Positions 10,470 through 22,015 of a DNA stretch of 64,000 nucleotides are shown piece after piece (position 1 is the first letter of the stretch; each line of letters starts with the position of its first letter). The position numbers and the translations under genes were made by a program. This DNA comes from Nyssa sinensis (lineage: Eukaryota > Streptophyta > Magnoliopsida > Cornales > Nyssaceae). The DNA lies in the NCBI GenBank assembly GCA_008638375.1, contig CM018043.1, positions 60,104,510 to 60,168,509 on the forward strand, in the 5' to 3' direction. Under the pieces are notes generated by a model. The model was not told the origin of the DNA. It saw only the letters and a program-made list of their open reading frames with translations, and ran no database searches.

Positions 10470-11199
10470 GGCCTCGTTTGGACGACCAGATAAAAAGGTT
10501 GGATCAAATAGGATATGTTCGGATATGATAAGAAATAAAATCCAATGGGATATTAAATATCCTATTCCAGTGTTTGGAACACGACCGGATAAAAATTCAG
10601 AATATATTGTTTTATTTCAATTCTATACTCATATCGATACAATTATTAATAAAAATAATAAAATCTTATGGAAATAAAATCTTATGTGATATTAAATTTG
10701 TATTCTTAATAATATTTTTTTCTCAGATTTTAGAAAAACTAAATTCTTAAAATATATTTTTTCAAAATATATGCTTAAGAATTTCAAAAACAAAAGTTAA
10801 GAACAATAGAAAGATATAGATAAATAAGGGAGGATTCAAAAAATTTAATAATTTATTGTGTATAAATATTAATAAAAATGATTACTAATAGATGTAAGAA
10901 GAAAAAAAATAATCGGTCTATTTAAAATCTATTTAATAGTCTAAAAGTGTCATTAACATGAATGATAATATGTTACGGGAATTTATATAGGTAACGTCAG
11001 TAGCGGTTGTTGAAGTATTCTCATCCCTCTTCTATCTTTTTTCTTGTCATAAGAGAATGATTGAATATTTTTATTTTATTCTTATCCCACACCGGTGGGA
11101 TATAATTATAACTAATCATATCTTAAGTAAATGTCCGAACATAGGATAGGATATCACTTATCCTATCCTACCCTCTTATCCCACCAAACAAACATGGCC
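10470..11199. mobile_element. Tourist-like MITE (PIF/Harbinger type)
   Basis: The ends are short inverted repeats, GGCCTCGTTTGG at the left and the complement of CAAACAAACATGGCC at the right. TTA flanks both sides (10467-10469 and 11200-11202), the Harbinger target duplication. Subterminal stretches with GGATATG and TATCC motifs also mirror each other. The 730-bp interior is AT-rich and non-coding, so a Harbinger transposase must have moved it. Confidence 0.78.
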
Positions 11200-11479
11200 T
11201 TAGGGATGGTTAGCCTTTCATCCTAAGTCTGTTGAAGTGACCCTGGATGAGACAAAGCATCCTCTCTTATGATTAGCCATGCAGGGCGAGCATGTCTGTC
11301 TTGTTATAAGGCTTCGAGCCTTTTGAAGGAGGTGGTGAATCATCCGAGAGTTGAGAACTTAGTGAACGAGGGAGTGTCTTTCTTGAAACTCAATCTACAT
11401 AATATCAAGTTATCAATGGAAAGAAAGAAACAATCGGACAGATGGAGATGCATCAACATTATGATGAGATCCAATCATT

Positions 11480-12330
11480 CCAATGGACATTAAATGCGAA
11501 TGTTGGCATGTCAAATCAACAAGCACATGGGGAAAATTGTTGATGGTGGACATTAGGGTTTAACATGTGGCAAGCAGTATAAAATGGCCAAGGATCCTCG
11601 AGGTCCACAACCGGAGGAGTCATGATCCAAGTCCCGAAGTCAATAGCGAATCAGGTTAAGGGGTGGTTAGATCACCGAAATGAGTTTAGAGGCTAGGGCT
11701 CCAATGCTTGCTAAGGCCCATAAAGGCCACAAGCCCACAAAGGTCAAGCCCATAAAGGCAAGTGGTCATTAACCAAGGTCGATTCATATAATTGGGACAT
11801 CACGGAAGAAAGAGGCACCCAAATGCTAATACAGATTTTCCGAGGTCAAAGGGAAAGGTCTGGGGGATCTACAAGGTTTGCTGCAAACTGGCCAAGACAG
11901 TGGATTTTGGGGAAGCCCTAGGAGTTATCTAGTTTGGAGGTTGAGACAAGGGTATGCCTTAACAACCCTAACCCTATAGATGAATGGCAATAAGGGAAGC
12001 CTCGTTGAGCTTCACCAGGGGATCAAGCGAGGTGTGTCTAGTTTAATACAAAAGGAGGTGACATCGGTATATGGTACAAGACTTTGAGGTGATGGCCCAC
12101 TACAAGGAACGCAGCCCAGTGGAACTGAAATCTCCAACACGCGTTCAAAATCCCATATCCCAAGACCACTATAAATAGTGAGAGGCTCATGCCCAAAAAG
12201 CAAGATTTTTCAAACAAAGAACATTGCCAAAATTCTAATACCACCAGAAGGCCCATTTCCTAGTTCACCTCAAAGTCTAGGCCCAAGGTTTTCTTTTGGG
12301 CTAGCAACATTTGTCACCTAATATGGCCTA
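11480..12330 (+). repeat. putative LTR-type block with TATA box
   Basis: GC content and style change here relative to the AT-rich flanks. CCACTATAAATAGTGAGAGG at 12172-12191 is a strong TATA-box match of the form seen in gypsy LTR promoters. I find no primer-binding site, polypurine tract or coding domain, so the borders are guesses and the LTR call rests on style. Confidence 0.35.
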
Positions 12331-15023
12331 CCCCAATTGTCCCCGGTTTGCCCCATCTTCACCTAGGCCAGTATTCATTCAAGACCCTCCTCTATTGACG
12401 TGTCTCATAAGAATCAACTAACCTCCAAAAGATTCCTCCAAGTTGGCAATCATCCAAAACACACTTTAAGCTTTAGTCAAATTAAAGTTAGTCAATTTCA
12501 AAGGATTTCTTAATAAGACTACACGTAATATTTTTTATTGGCCTAATCAGATCCTATCTTTGGCAGTTCTTTCCCAAAGATAACACAAAGTTTTGAAAAT
12601 GTTTTTGCTATGCAATATATGATTATTGTCCAAAGGATAGTTGTGATTTGCAAGAATTGATAGGGCGACATAAAAAAAAAATTCATAAAAACACTAATTG
12701 CAAAGGATAAGCAACCTACTCCAATGATTTTCTTTAAAGTATAAATTCTAGGACATACAAATGTTGCAACTTTTAAGATGGTCCATTTAAGATTCTCCCA
12801 GTTAGAGATGGTACCTGCATTTTTTTAATAGAAAATTTCCAAGCAAGTTGCATAATATACTGGTTTCTTTCCTTTCCTTTTTTTCATTTGTTCAAATTAC
12901 TTGAAAACAGAACTAATTTGATCACTAGAACTTATTCATCCTTAAATTTGGTTTTGAACACACCCTGACTCATCAAAGGGGGTGGATGTTTGTTGAAGAT
13001 TATATCCAAATCACTAGTTCCTGATATACATTTGACATTTTGACCTTGGGTTAAACTACAATTACTACAATCATTTGAAAATAGGACAAATTTCCACAAT
13101 TTTTCCGGAAGCTAACTGAGGGGTTAGTGGAGTGGAGCTTTTGAGTATTCAACAGCATAGTTGGCACCTCCAGTGACGCATTTTCTGGATCCTTGAAATT
13201 TGAAATGCAAATAGCTTCAAAAACCCTTTTGTCTAGAGATGAAACTAAGTGCAACTTTCAACCAATTCTGTGAGCAAGTGAGTTACTAAGTAGATTATTC
13301 TTCTCCTGATATTGTTGCCTTTCAACATTGATTCAATTTTACAAATGAAAATAAGTAAAGAGGGCTCAGAAGATGGTGCTTTCATTCTATCTTAGCATTG
13401 GCCAACATACTACATGCATGTAAGCTGGACGGGTGAGGTGCTACTACATAGAGCACACCTGAAAGCAGAGCTCAGTTGCAAAAGTGCAAGAGGTGCACTT
13501 CGTAATTAGCAGAGTGTAGGACAAAGCTCTAGGCGATCCACTTGATGAAAAGAATGAATGTGGCTCTGTGGAAAATTTCAATGACCTTGCACGGAGTTAA
13601 TCCACCCAAAATTAAGTCCACATTTAGGATCAATGCACATGGGGAAAATGTTTGAAAAAACAGTGTACAGGTTGTCACATCCCACCTATTTTTTTCTCTA
13701 TCCACCTAAGGGAGACCCCTACTCTGTCCATTCCACCTCAAGTTCTCTCTATCCACACAAAGGAGACCCCAACTCTGTCAATGGGATGGAAACCTCATAC
13801 ATGAGATCATTGCCTCCATCCCTCATCATGCATACTCTATGATACCTGAATCTCGAAGATCTAACAACATGATTGAACTCAAAGAGAAAACACAAACCAA
13901 TGGGAATTCAATCAAGCCAAAATTTTAAAAAAGCAGCACCGTGGACCCTGGTTCAAATCTTATTCATAAAGAGGAACCTTGCCTGAAACCCGTTGATCTA
14001 GTGACATGTTTTAACTGCCCCAAATGCAGAGACTTAAAACTAGACCAGAGAAGGAGAGTCTTAAAAATTTCTATTTAAAATTCAGAGACACACAAAAATA
14101 GAGAAAAATTGTGTCCAAACAGATTACGTGCGCATGTAAAATTTTATCCATCTACGCGATGTAACATGATTAGAAAACACTGGGGGAGCTACTTAGAAGT
14201 TGTTCTATCTAACCTTTGTCTGAATCATTTCATGTCCAATGTTTCATATCTCTTTGAGGTCCTAAGAACGTTTATTGAGGAACTTCTTTGTGGAGATAAT
14301 TCATTTTAATCTTTTTGACTGATCTGTTGAATGTGTACTCTTGTACGAAAAGACAACACAACCCTGGAATGAAGCAAAGTTGAAGGAGTGAGCTGCAGTC
14401 TTTTAACATACGAAGTTTTAAATATCAAATTTAGGTTGAATTTAGACAATTTAAATGTGGAACTAATTTGTGGATGATTGGAGATTACTGATATTAGCAT
14501 TACAACAGGCGTAGGTAACCAAGGATTTCAAATTCACATCTCTATCCAGTGTGAAAATTAAATTAATTTATTAAAATAAATCACGTGTAGTGTGAACCAG
14601 TCTTAAAGTGATGACTGCATATGTGCATGAGAAACTTTGAACATGTCCAAGAACTGCTTGACATAATTATTGTTACTCAACATCGAAAGTTTTCAAATTT
14701 AATCTGACATTAGCTTAATTTTCCCCCTTTTGTGGGTTAGTGGAGTAATACAGAAGTTAAGCAGAACAAATGTCGAGTTGAATTGTTCAACGCAACATTA
14801 TAATTTCCTGAGCTATGATTTCTGAAATAATTAAGCTGCACGGCAGGTACCATTTCATGATCAGTTGAGCAACTGCTGTAAAGTCCAATTCCTTCATATA
14901 AACTTTAATTTAACGTGACCAGGAAAAGAAGCAGCAGCATTGAAATCGAGGTATTATAACACATAAACTAATTCAATCAGAAGAAAACAGTTGTACGAGT
15001 GGAAAATGTCAGAAAGAAATTAC
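12331..15023 (-). other. presumed intron 3 of the MLO gene, no exon seen
   Basis: The stretch follows the GTAATTTC donor of MLO exon 3 on the minus strand. I looked on the minus strand for the next conserved MLO exon, which normally encodes a GKVPL start and an LHxLHIFIF-like membrane segment, and did not find it here. The sequence is AT-rich and has no other recognisable coding. Confidence 0.45.
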
Positions 15024-15645
15024 CTTCTTGTCACAGTAACTAGGGGTAGAAGATGCCTCGGCTAGGAGGCGGCGCCCAGTCCCAGAACCATTAAGGAAGG
15101 CAGAGAAGAAGGTGCTGGTTCTCTGGAAGTGGGTCGTGGATGATGTTTCCGTTGATTGCTTCTTGCAAGGGAGCCAGTGATTGGACAAATGCTTGGGGAT
15201 GCATATTGTGTTAATTCTTTCTTGGAATACAGTCAAGAGCAGAGATATAAACCCCAATAGCATCAACTCTGCATCAACCACGATCCATCGTCATCATCCA
15301 CGTCAATTTGATTATATCCATGACAGTTGCAAAAAAAAGAAATTACCAATCCGTAAAATACACAAAAACACTAAGAGGTTGACCTTCTTTGATTTTGAGT
15401 AAGGCTTCGAAAAGAGGTTTCTGGTTTTTGTTCTTCAAGTACTGCGAGCATCATCATTATAGATGAAATGTTTAATCAATGGAAATAGAAATAGAAGTAA
15501 GAGGGAGAGATTATGCCTTGCCAGCGTAGTGAAGGATCCTTTCGACAGCAAGAGAAATGGCGACGATAACTGTGCAGACGGCTGCGACCACCCATGTCGG
15601 AGTATACTCTAAGGTTGTTGCTGCTGTCCCCTCTCCTCCTGCCAT
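15024..15645 (-). CDS. MLO: MLO-like seven-transmembrane protein, exons 1-3 (partial)
   Basis: Three exons read on the minus strand: exon 1 15645-15517 (129 bp), exon 2 15441-15384 (58 bp) and exon 3 15268-15024 (245 bp). They join in one frame of 144 codons. The start is the first ATG, giving [18 protein letters not shown]. Membrane segment 1 is [17 protein letters not shown] (residues 18-34). Exons 2 and 3 give [13 protein letters not shown], the second membrane segment [14 protein letters not shown], then an extracellular-type loop with [16 protein letters not shown] proteins are plasma-membrane proteins of about 500-600 residues with calmodulin binding at the C-terminus. They are linked to powdery-mildew susceptibility, pollen-tube and root thigmotropic responses. 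The N-terminus resembles the MLO1/13/15 group rather than the mildew-susceptibility group; that is a judgement by eye. Exon 3 ends at CDKK before a GT donor, where known genes continue with GKVPL. The remaining three quarters of the protein is not seen in the window. Intron 1 starts with GC instead of GT. Confidence 0.9.
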
Positions 15646-15720
15646 CTCTTTCTCTATCCCTTGTGAGTATTACGTTAACAGATACTTCTTGCAGGCAAAG
15701 TTAAAACACAAACGAGATTT

Positions 15721-15730
15721 TCCTATATAA
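15721..15730 (-). promoter_or_regulatory. candidate TATA box of the MLO gene
   Basis: On the minus strand this reads TTATATAGGA, about 75-85 bp upstream of the MLO start codon. The distance allows a short 5' leader. No transcript start can be fixed from sequence. Confidence 0.4.
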
Positions 15731-16414
15731 TAATTAACATTATTCACAATATTATGGAAGAAACAGCGCATTGGTTGGTAAAAGATAGGAGTGAGCTTTG
15801 AGATTGATAAACTGTTCGCGACCATAAAAAAGTTTTATATTAAAAAAAATTGTTCAATGATTGACGGGACGATTGGATGGGTTGACGAGAGCGTGTGCGT
15901 CTGCACAAAGAAAGTGAGAAAGACGACTAGTGAGTCGCCCCGGCTGCTTTTGTTTTTTTTCAAAAAAAAAAAGGCGCAGCGACGCGGTTTAAGTGGCAAG
16001 CGGCGGACGCCGTAGGACCGCTCACTGTTTTAATTGACAAAAATGCCCGTGGATTACTTGTTTTATTGACGAAAATGCCCATAGCTTATCACTAGTATCA
16101 CCGTTGTATCAATATCACGATGGAAATAAGTTTATTCAAGGGTTAATCGGTGTTAAGTTCTTGAATTAAATGTTAAATTACTATATAGTTCAGATTTTGT
16201 CTTTTTTTTTAGTGGAGTCTAGTCTTTTTTTTTTGGATCTTTTTTTATGATGCGTCATTTATATAATTTTCTAAATGACAATAATAGTCTCTATATTATT
16301 TACTCAGCAAACCCTCTCTATCGTATCTCTCTGCGATATGTTTCTCTCGTACACTACTTGAGTTCTGCAACTACAGTGAGATATAGAAGGATGATCCATT
16401 CAAAATATTAAAAT
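15731..16414. other. MLO upstream region, no gene
   Basis: This is presumed promoter-side sequence. It is moderately GC-rich near 15890-16020, then AT-rich. Short open frames here lack motifs and are taken as chance. Confidence 0.4.
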
Positions 16415-16738
16415 TGTCACGACCTGAAACCTACCCTATGCGAGTCTTGTATCGCGGGGCCAATCTTATGGTGATCCCTACTTTTTCTTTCTTTGTATCA
16501 ATGACAATAATGTATAATATAAAACTTAAACAGTAAATCAACGAGAGTCTTAAATACATAATATTATTCGACAATGTCAAAACAGAAACCAAACAAAAAC
16601 TAACATAACATCACCCTTAGGTGGTGAATACATGGGAGAACTACATCACTTCTAATATATTCCTCAAACTATCCCCCTATGTTCTTGGACTCCTACTGCG
16701 GTCTTGCAACATCCTTACTTGAAAAATAAGTTGAGACG
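16415..16738 (-). repeat. truncated gypsy LTR 3' end
   Basis: On the minus strand this ends GGTAGGTTTCAGGTCGTGACA. It matches the last 300 bp of the LTR at 34703-39840 point by point: AAGACCGCAGTAGGAGTC, CTCCCATGTATTCACCACCT and TCGCATAGGGT have direct counterparts there. Similarity stops near 16738, so only the terminal U5-side piece is present. Confidence 0.8.
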
Positions 16739-17192
16739 TCAACGATGATGACAAGTAGGGCAAAATAATATGATGATAGTGAACCATGAATCTCTATGAT
16801 GTAGCTCTAACAATGGTCGCAATGGTGGTGCGATTGTAATGTGATCAACATAGGGGATAGCTTTTGCAATTGGTGGTCGATGTATTGGGCAGTTGGAAAA
16901 AGAGCAATAAGGATGACGATGAATGAAACTTGATGGTAATGAAACGAGAATGGAATGTGTTGTTTTGTTAATGACAATGACACACGATGACGAATCTGAT
17001 GGAGATTTCACTTTGAATAATGATGATGGAGGGATTTTGATCGGCGGTGAGAATAGAAGTTTTCAAAACTAGTCTTATTTTCTGCCGCGATCTTTGACAA
17101 GAATGGAGTTAGTTGCAGCGTCAATAATGGCATGTGGCTCTAGGTAAGGTGTTGATGATGAATAAGGTCTGGATGCCGGTTATTTGTGTTGA
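16739..17192. other. unclassified sequence between LTR fragments
   Basis: No gene is seen. The stretch is rich in GATGATG and ATGGTG trinucleotide-like repeats. It ends in GTTGA, the target duplication of the solo LTR that starts at 17193. Confidence 0.45.
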
Positions 17193-17472
17193 TGATGAGA
17201 ATGCAAAATGTCATATTTTTCTCTCTTAATGTTTAGTCTTTTATACTTATTTGATACCTAAATGTACTCATTATTCTTATATTTTGATTTAAGATGCAAA
17301 TGGAGGCGTTAAGTGCAAAAAACGTTAATTGGGTAATTTTCGGACAGTTTCGACATCGCTTTGTAATCTAGGAATAACTCTTTCATCCGAGCTCCGATTG
17401 AGATGATTCAAGATACTATGGAAAGCCAAGAAACCGTTCTACAACTTTCATGTTTTAAGTTTTGAGAGATTC

Positions 17473-20416
17473 TGTAAGGATCCAAAATTTTGAATGAATT
17501 TTTTTTTTATATATGAATTTGTGTGTATGTATGGAATGTGTGAAATGGTGTATGGTATATGCATGTATGTATATGTGTATGATATTATATGTTATATATA
17601 TATATATATACATGTGCTTAAATATATATATATATATATATATATACACAAAATGGGTGAATGCCAATTGTGGGTGTGCAAGTGGGAACTGTGTGTGTGT
17701 GCAGGTGGCAGTGTATGTGCAGTTGTGTGCTACCGTGTGTCTGTGTGTAATACAATATGTGTATATATGTGTGAAGAATCAAAGGTGCAAGCCACATTAA
17801 ATGCAAGTTGTGATGGACAGGAAGGAAAGTCAGAAAGGGGAGTAGGAAGAGAGAGAAATGGGGAGAACCAAGGGGGAAGGGAGAGATTGGATTGGGCGGC
17901 TAAAGGTTGATGTGTATATATGTATGTATACGTTGGGTAGGGAGAAAACAGAGAAGAAAGGACCAAGTGGAAACGTGTGGACATTGGGAAAAGCTCAGAG
18001 AGTGAACCAAGAGGGAGAATGAAGATGAGGGGCACTGCAACACCGTGAAACCCAGAAAATAGGTATGCCCGGGTTCAATTCTATTTTTTCGATTTCAAAG
18101 CATGATAATTAGTTTGAATGTTAGGACCATGTTAACCATGAAGTGTGGTTTATTTTGCAAAAAGAATCAAGTATAATGGTTGAATAATCAGTGAGCAAAA
18201 CTAGGTTGTAGGTCTATGCCCATTTCGGTTTTTAATATTTTATGTGTATAAAACTTGATCCAAATAACCTAGGTTTGATCCTCATGAGTGCAGAAATTGA
18301 TTAGAGTAAAGAGGGAAGAAAAATAGTGGATAACCAGGGCTCAAATGTGAGGGTTACTGTTGGCCGAAGCTCGATTTTTCCTCAGTTTTAGAAATAATTA
18401 GTGAAAGAAATAGAAAAATAAACCTAAAGATGAGATCTAACTGAAAAGAGGAAGAAAATGGCATTTGAAAAACATAAAAATATGGTCGTAACAATGTCGT
18501 TGGCGCCAGAGAAGACGCCGGAACCCCATCGGAACCTTACCGAAAAGTCGGGGAAGAAGAAGGATTGTTCGGGTCTTGGGTTCGGATTGGTTCGGGTTGG
18601 GTTAGGCCCGACCCACACCCTACTTGTCAAACGCATGTTATAAATTTAAAATGGGATTGGGGGTGTTTGGCTACAGGGTTAAGAAATTGAAATTAGAATT
18701 GAATTAAGGACAGGGATATCTTATCCTTATTTGGGGACTTAGTCACTGTTTGGCTATTCGAATTGAGAATAGAAAAATCAGGAATTCTAATTTTACCCCA
18801 CAACTTTGAGAAATTCTAAATTTGACCCCAAAACTTTTAGATAATTATAGTTTGACCCCCCGAATAAAATATTAATTCATTATTAATTTAATTAATTAAT
18901 TAAAAATAAAAGAAAATTACTAAAATGCCACTGAGTCAAAAAGCGGTCAAACGAATTTCGATTAAAATAACCAATAGTGAGTTTTTATTATTTTGAGCAT
19001 TCCGGACTCAACCGTGGAGTCCTATTTGTGAAAAGAGGTCTCAAGAAGTAAGAACTCTTAAAAGTATAAAATGACCATTTTATCCTTTTTAGCCTGAATG
19101 TCCGAATGGAATTCTGCGAAAACCTAAGCTAACTTTCTTCAACGTTCCAGACTCAATGGTAGACTCTATTTTAGTAAAATAGAAACTCACGAAATAAAGA
19201 CATAAAATTTGATGAATAACATAATTCAAGTAGTGATAAACTGAATTACATTTCGTGATTTTAGGAACATTGAAAGGCAAGGAGAAGGCGGCCTGACCTT
19301 TTACATTCTCGCTGTTAGTTCAGTTACATTACGACCATGACTTCGACTTCTTAGGGTTGAGACAAACCCATCAGGTATGATATTTTGCTAAGTAAGAAAT
19401 ATGATTAAGTTTAAGAGAAATTGTCCATGTTGACTTAATGATTCACATATTTGTTTGATTGTTTATGTGCTTATGTCTTTCTTGTTATCTTCTTGAAAGT
19501 TGGTTAAGTGATAAATATGGATCATGACTATATGCATATTCCATGTGTTGGCACAATGTGTGATTTATGTTTTTAGAGAATCGGCAAGAGGGTGAATGTT
19601 TAAATCAAGCATGTGATTAAATTGATTATTCACGATATGTAGATTTGTGAAAGGAGCTTTGTGATTTAATGTCATTGTTGCTTTAAGTAGAATATGCATT
19701 ACTTGAAGCATGCTTCATATGTTGATAAATTGCTTCGTTGAGATTGATCATTGCATGGTGGAATCAAGGCATATTGGCATAGTATGATTCCTTGAAAGTA
19801 TGGTGTGGGTTGAGCACGTGGTGTTATGCATTATGAGGGTGTTGATACTATGGTAAAAAACCCAAAATCGGCGATTGGTACACATGCCAGCGGGGACGGA
19901 CCGTAAAGTGAGACATACAGATGGTACTCATGCCAGCAGGGAAAGACCTTAAAATGAGACATGGGTGTGGCATAGAGTTTGCATGGGTGCGTCACGCATA
20001 TTGTTCATGTACTACATTGATGATATTGGATGACATGTAGAGATAAATGTACACTTGCACATGCCACGCCTTAATTTTGTTTCTTGCATTAGATTGTATT
20101 ATACCAGCAGTTAAGCTGACCCATTCGTGGGACAACATATTACAGATGACGCCCCTGCTGATTGAGGTTTGATGAGGTCTTAACCAAAGAAAAAGAAAGG
20201 AACCTATCAGTGTATTTGACCCTTAGGGTCATATTTTGAGATGTAAGGGCATAAACCCATAATGATATGAACAATTTGTTTTCTTGACTGTACTTTACAT
20301 TTTATGTGTTGATGAGAACAAATGTCTATCTAGTTAAATCCTTTAAATTGTCATTTATTTACCTTTCTTGTTTTATACCGCTCACCCCCGGGTTCGTGGA
20401 AATTCGGGGTGTGATA
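17473..20416 (+). mobile_element. solo LTR of a large-LTR gypsy (chromovirus-like) family, nested
   Basis: It begins TGTAAGGATCC and ends GGGGTGTGATA, where the expected end is TGTGACA. GATTC (17468-17472) and GAATC (20417-20421) fit a target duplication with one change. Its parts line up in order with the LTR at 34703: GT/TA microsatellites, a purine-rich stretch with AAGTCAGAAA, a CGCCGGA segment, and a 3' half with a two-unit 46-bp repeat (19870-19962). There is no primer-binding site or coding sequence. Confidence 0.75.
17588..17646. repeat. AT microsatellites in the nested LTR
   Basis: Two runs of TA dinucleotides are separated by about 17 bp. Confidence 0.9.
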
Positions 20417-20621
20417 GAATCGGGCTGAATCAAGGTCGAAATTGGGCTTGAAGTTGCTGCACCTGCACTGCTGACGTTTTTGGCTGCGCGGGTCCACGCT
20501 ATTTATTTTTGAAAATTCCAGATCTAGTGCGAGAATTCCAGCTGAAATACCACTTTTCTAGTTATATTAGGACTTTATTTTATTTTTAATTAGGGCTTCT
20601 AAGAGCAGCTGTCACACACGC

Positions 20622-20623
<2 letters not shown>

Positions 20624-20662
<39 letters not shown>
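20624..20662. repeat. CT microsatellite
   Basis: About 19 uninterrupted TC units lie in the right part of the Tat-like solo LTR. Confidence 0.95.
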
Positions 20663-20664
<2 letters not shown>

Positions 20665-21478
20665 CTCTTCTCTAATTTCCTCCTTAAAGTTTTCATTGCC
20701 GTGCGTGGCTAAACTTTTATAATTAGTCAAAGCAAACAGAAGTCTCAGAATCAATAAAACTGTGAGATCTAATTTATTTTTACTGTTCAATTTATGTTTT
20801 GAGTATCGGATGTTCTTTTGTGCTTATTTTCATGATTGTCTCGTTTAATTACTAAGAGGCATACTAGTTTATTATTCGTTGCAATCTACTGCTAAATTAG
20901 ATATCAAATTGGTAATTGTTTGATCCCTCTAAGATTTAATGATTTGCTGCGTCAGAAATTATTAGATCTTAGGAAGAACGTTCGATTAAATTAAATACAA
21001 CCACTTGTGCTTGTGTTGTTTAGCTTCATCGATCTTTCTAATTCTTAAGGCTGCTACTAGATTAAACCTTTAGCGCTTGTCTTAGGTTGTTTAGTAGTTA
21101 GGGTTAATTAGATCGCTTGTTTTCTAATTAACTATAACTAAGGAAAGATAGGAAAATAGTTCCAAAGGTGAATATTCAAAGTGTGAATTGATATATATTT
21201 GCATCAATGATCAGTTATAAAATTCCGATGGTGGATGTTGACTTAGACCAATGCTTGTTCTTTTGATTAATTTCAATACTTTAATTTAAATTGTTCTTTA
21301 GTTGTATTTTTTTTAAAATTATTTTCGTTATACTCAAACCCCCCATTCTTGTTCACATAGCATAAAACTAAGCTAGACACTTTCCGTGGGAATGATCCTT
21401 ACTTCCGCTACTACATATATTTTTAGGAGTTTAGGTTTTATTTTTATTTTTGGTTGCCTGCGACAGCACACCAGTTGA

Positions 21479-21928
21479 CTATTAATATACCATAAAATGA
21501 CGAACACGTTCGAAGCATGACACGTGTATGTATAAAGCTCTTTAGGTTCTAGATCAAGAAAGATTATTTTATTCAGGTCAACCAGGTAGGGAGGGTTCAG
21601 AGCCTAGCACCGCCTTTCATATCCTGTCGATCTCAGAATAAGGAAACAGAGTTCAATACAGCAACTACTATCTTCAAGATATCTTCAAATTCTTATTTTT
21701 ACGACTCCTAATCCTTCTCAACTTAGGAGATCTATAGCCTATAAATAAGGTCATAAGGTACGCTTTCAATTTATGTTCAATTCTTCCCTTGAATTATTGC
21801 ATTTATTTCTTTACTGACTTTATCATTAGAGCGGCTACCACCGGAGCCTTCCCAATGACCCTCTGATCTCAAGTTCTTGACAGATAATTAAGGATGAGAT
21901 GCCTTCCGACCAAAAAAGAGCAACATCA
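21479..21928 (+). repeat. 5' LTR (right part) of a Tat-lineage gypsy element
   Basis: It ends GCAACATCA just before a TGGCGCC-type primer-binding site. CCTATAAATAAGG near 21738 is a TATA box. The left edge is unknown: the solo LTR at 17193-21473 may have split it, leaving its start somewhere before 17188. Confidence 0.6.
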
Positions 21929-21931
21929 GCT

Positions 21932-21947
21932 TGGCGCCATATGTAGG
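21932..21947 (+). other. primer-binding site of the Tat-lineage element
   Basis: TGGCGCCATATGTAGG resembles TGGCGCCGTCTGTGGG, the form common in plant Tat-type gypsy elements. It sits two to three bases after the LTR end. Confidence 0.65.
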
Positions 21948-22015
21948 AATAACAAATTGTTCTCATTATTTTCTCTGCAAACAACAAATCTATTATCTTT
22001 TTCTTCCAAAAACCA

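Larger units (their letters stand above)
17193..21473 (+). mobile_element. solo LTR, Tat/Athila-like gypsy family, split by a second LTR
   Basis: The left end TGATGAGAATGCAAAATGTC and right end GACAGCACACCA are flanked by an exact 5-bp duplication GTTGA (17188-17192 and 21474-21478). The right part has the family-typical GTGGGAATGATCCTTACTTC segment near 21389. Without the nested LTR at 17473-20416 the unit is about 1.33 kb. No coding sequence belongs to it, so it is a solo LTR left by recombination. The start resembles the LTR at 35062. Confidence 0.8.

Noticed and set aside
17455..17910. Overlapping open frames rich in Tyr/Ile on both strands
   Set aside because: They are translations of TA/GT microsatellites in an LTR; no domain.
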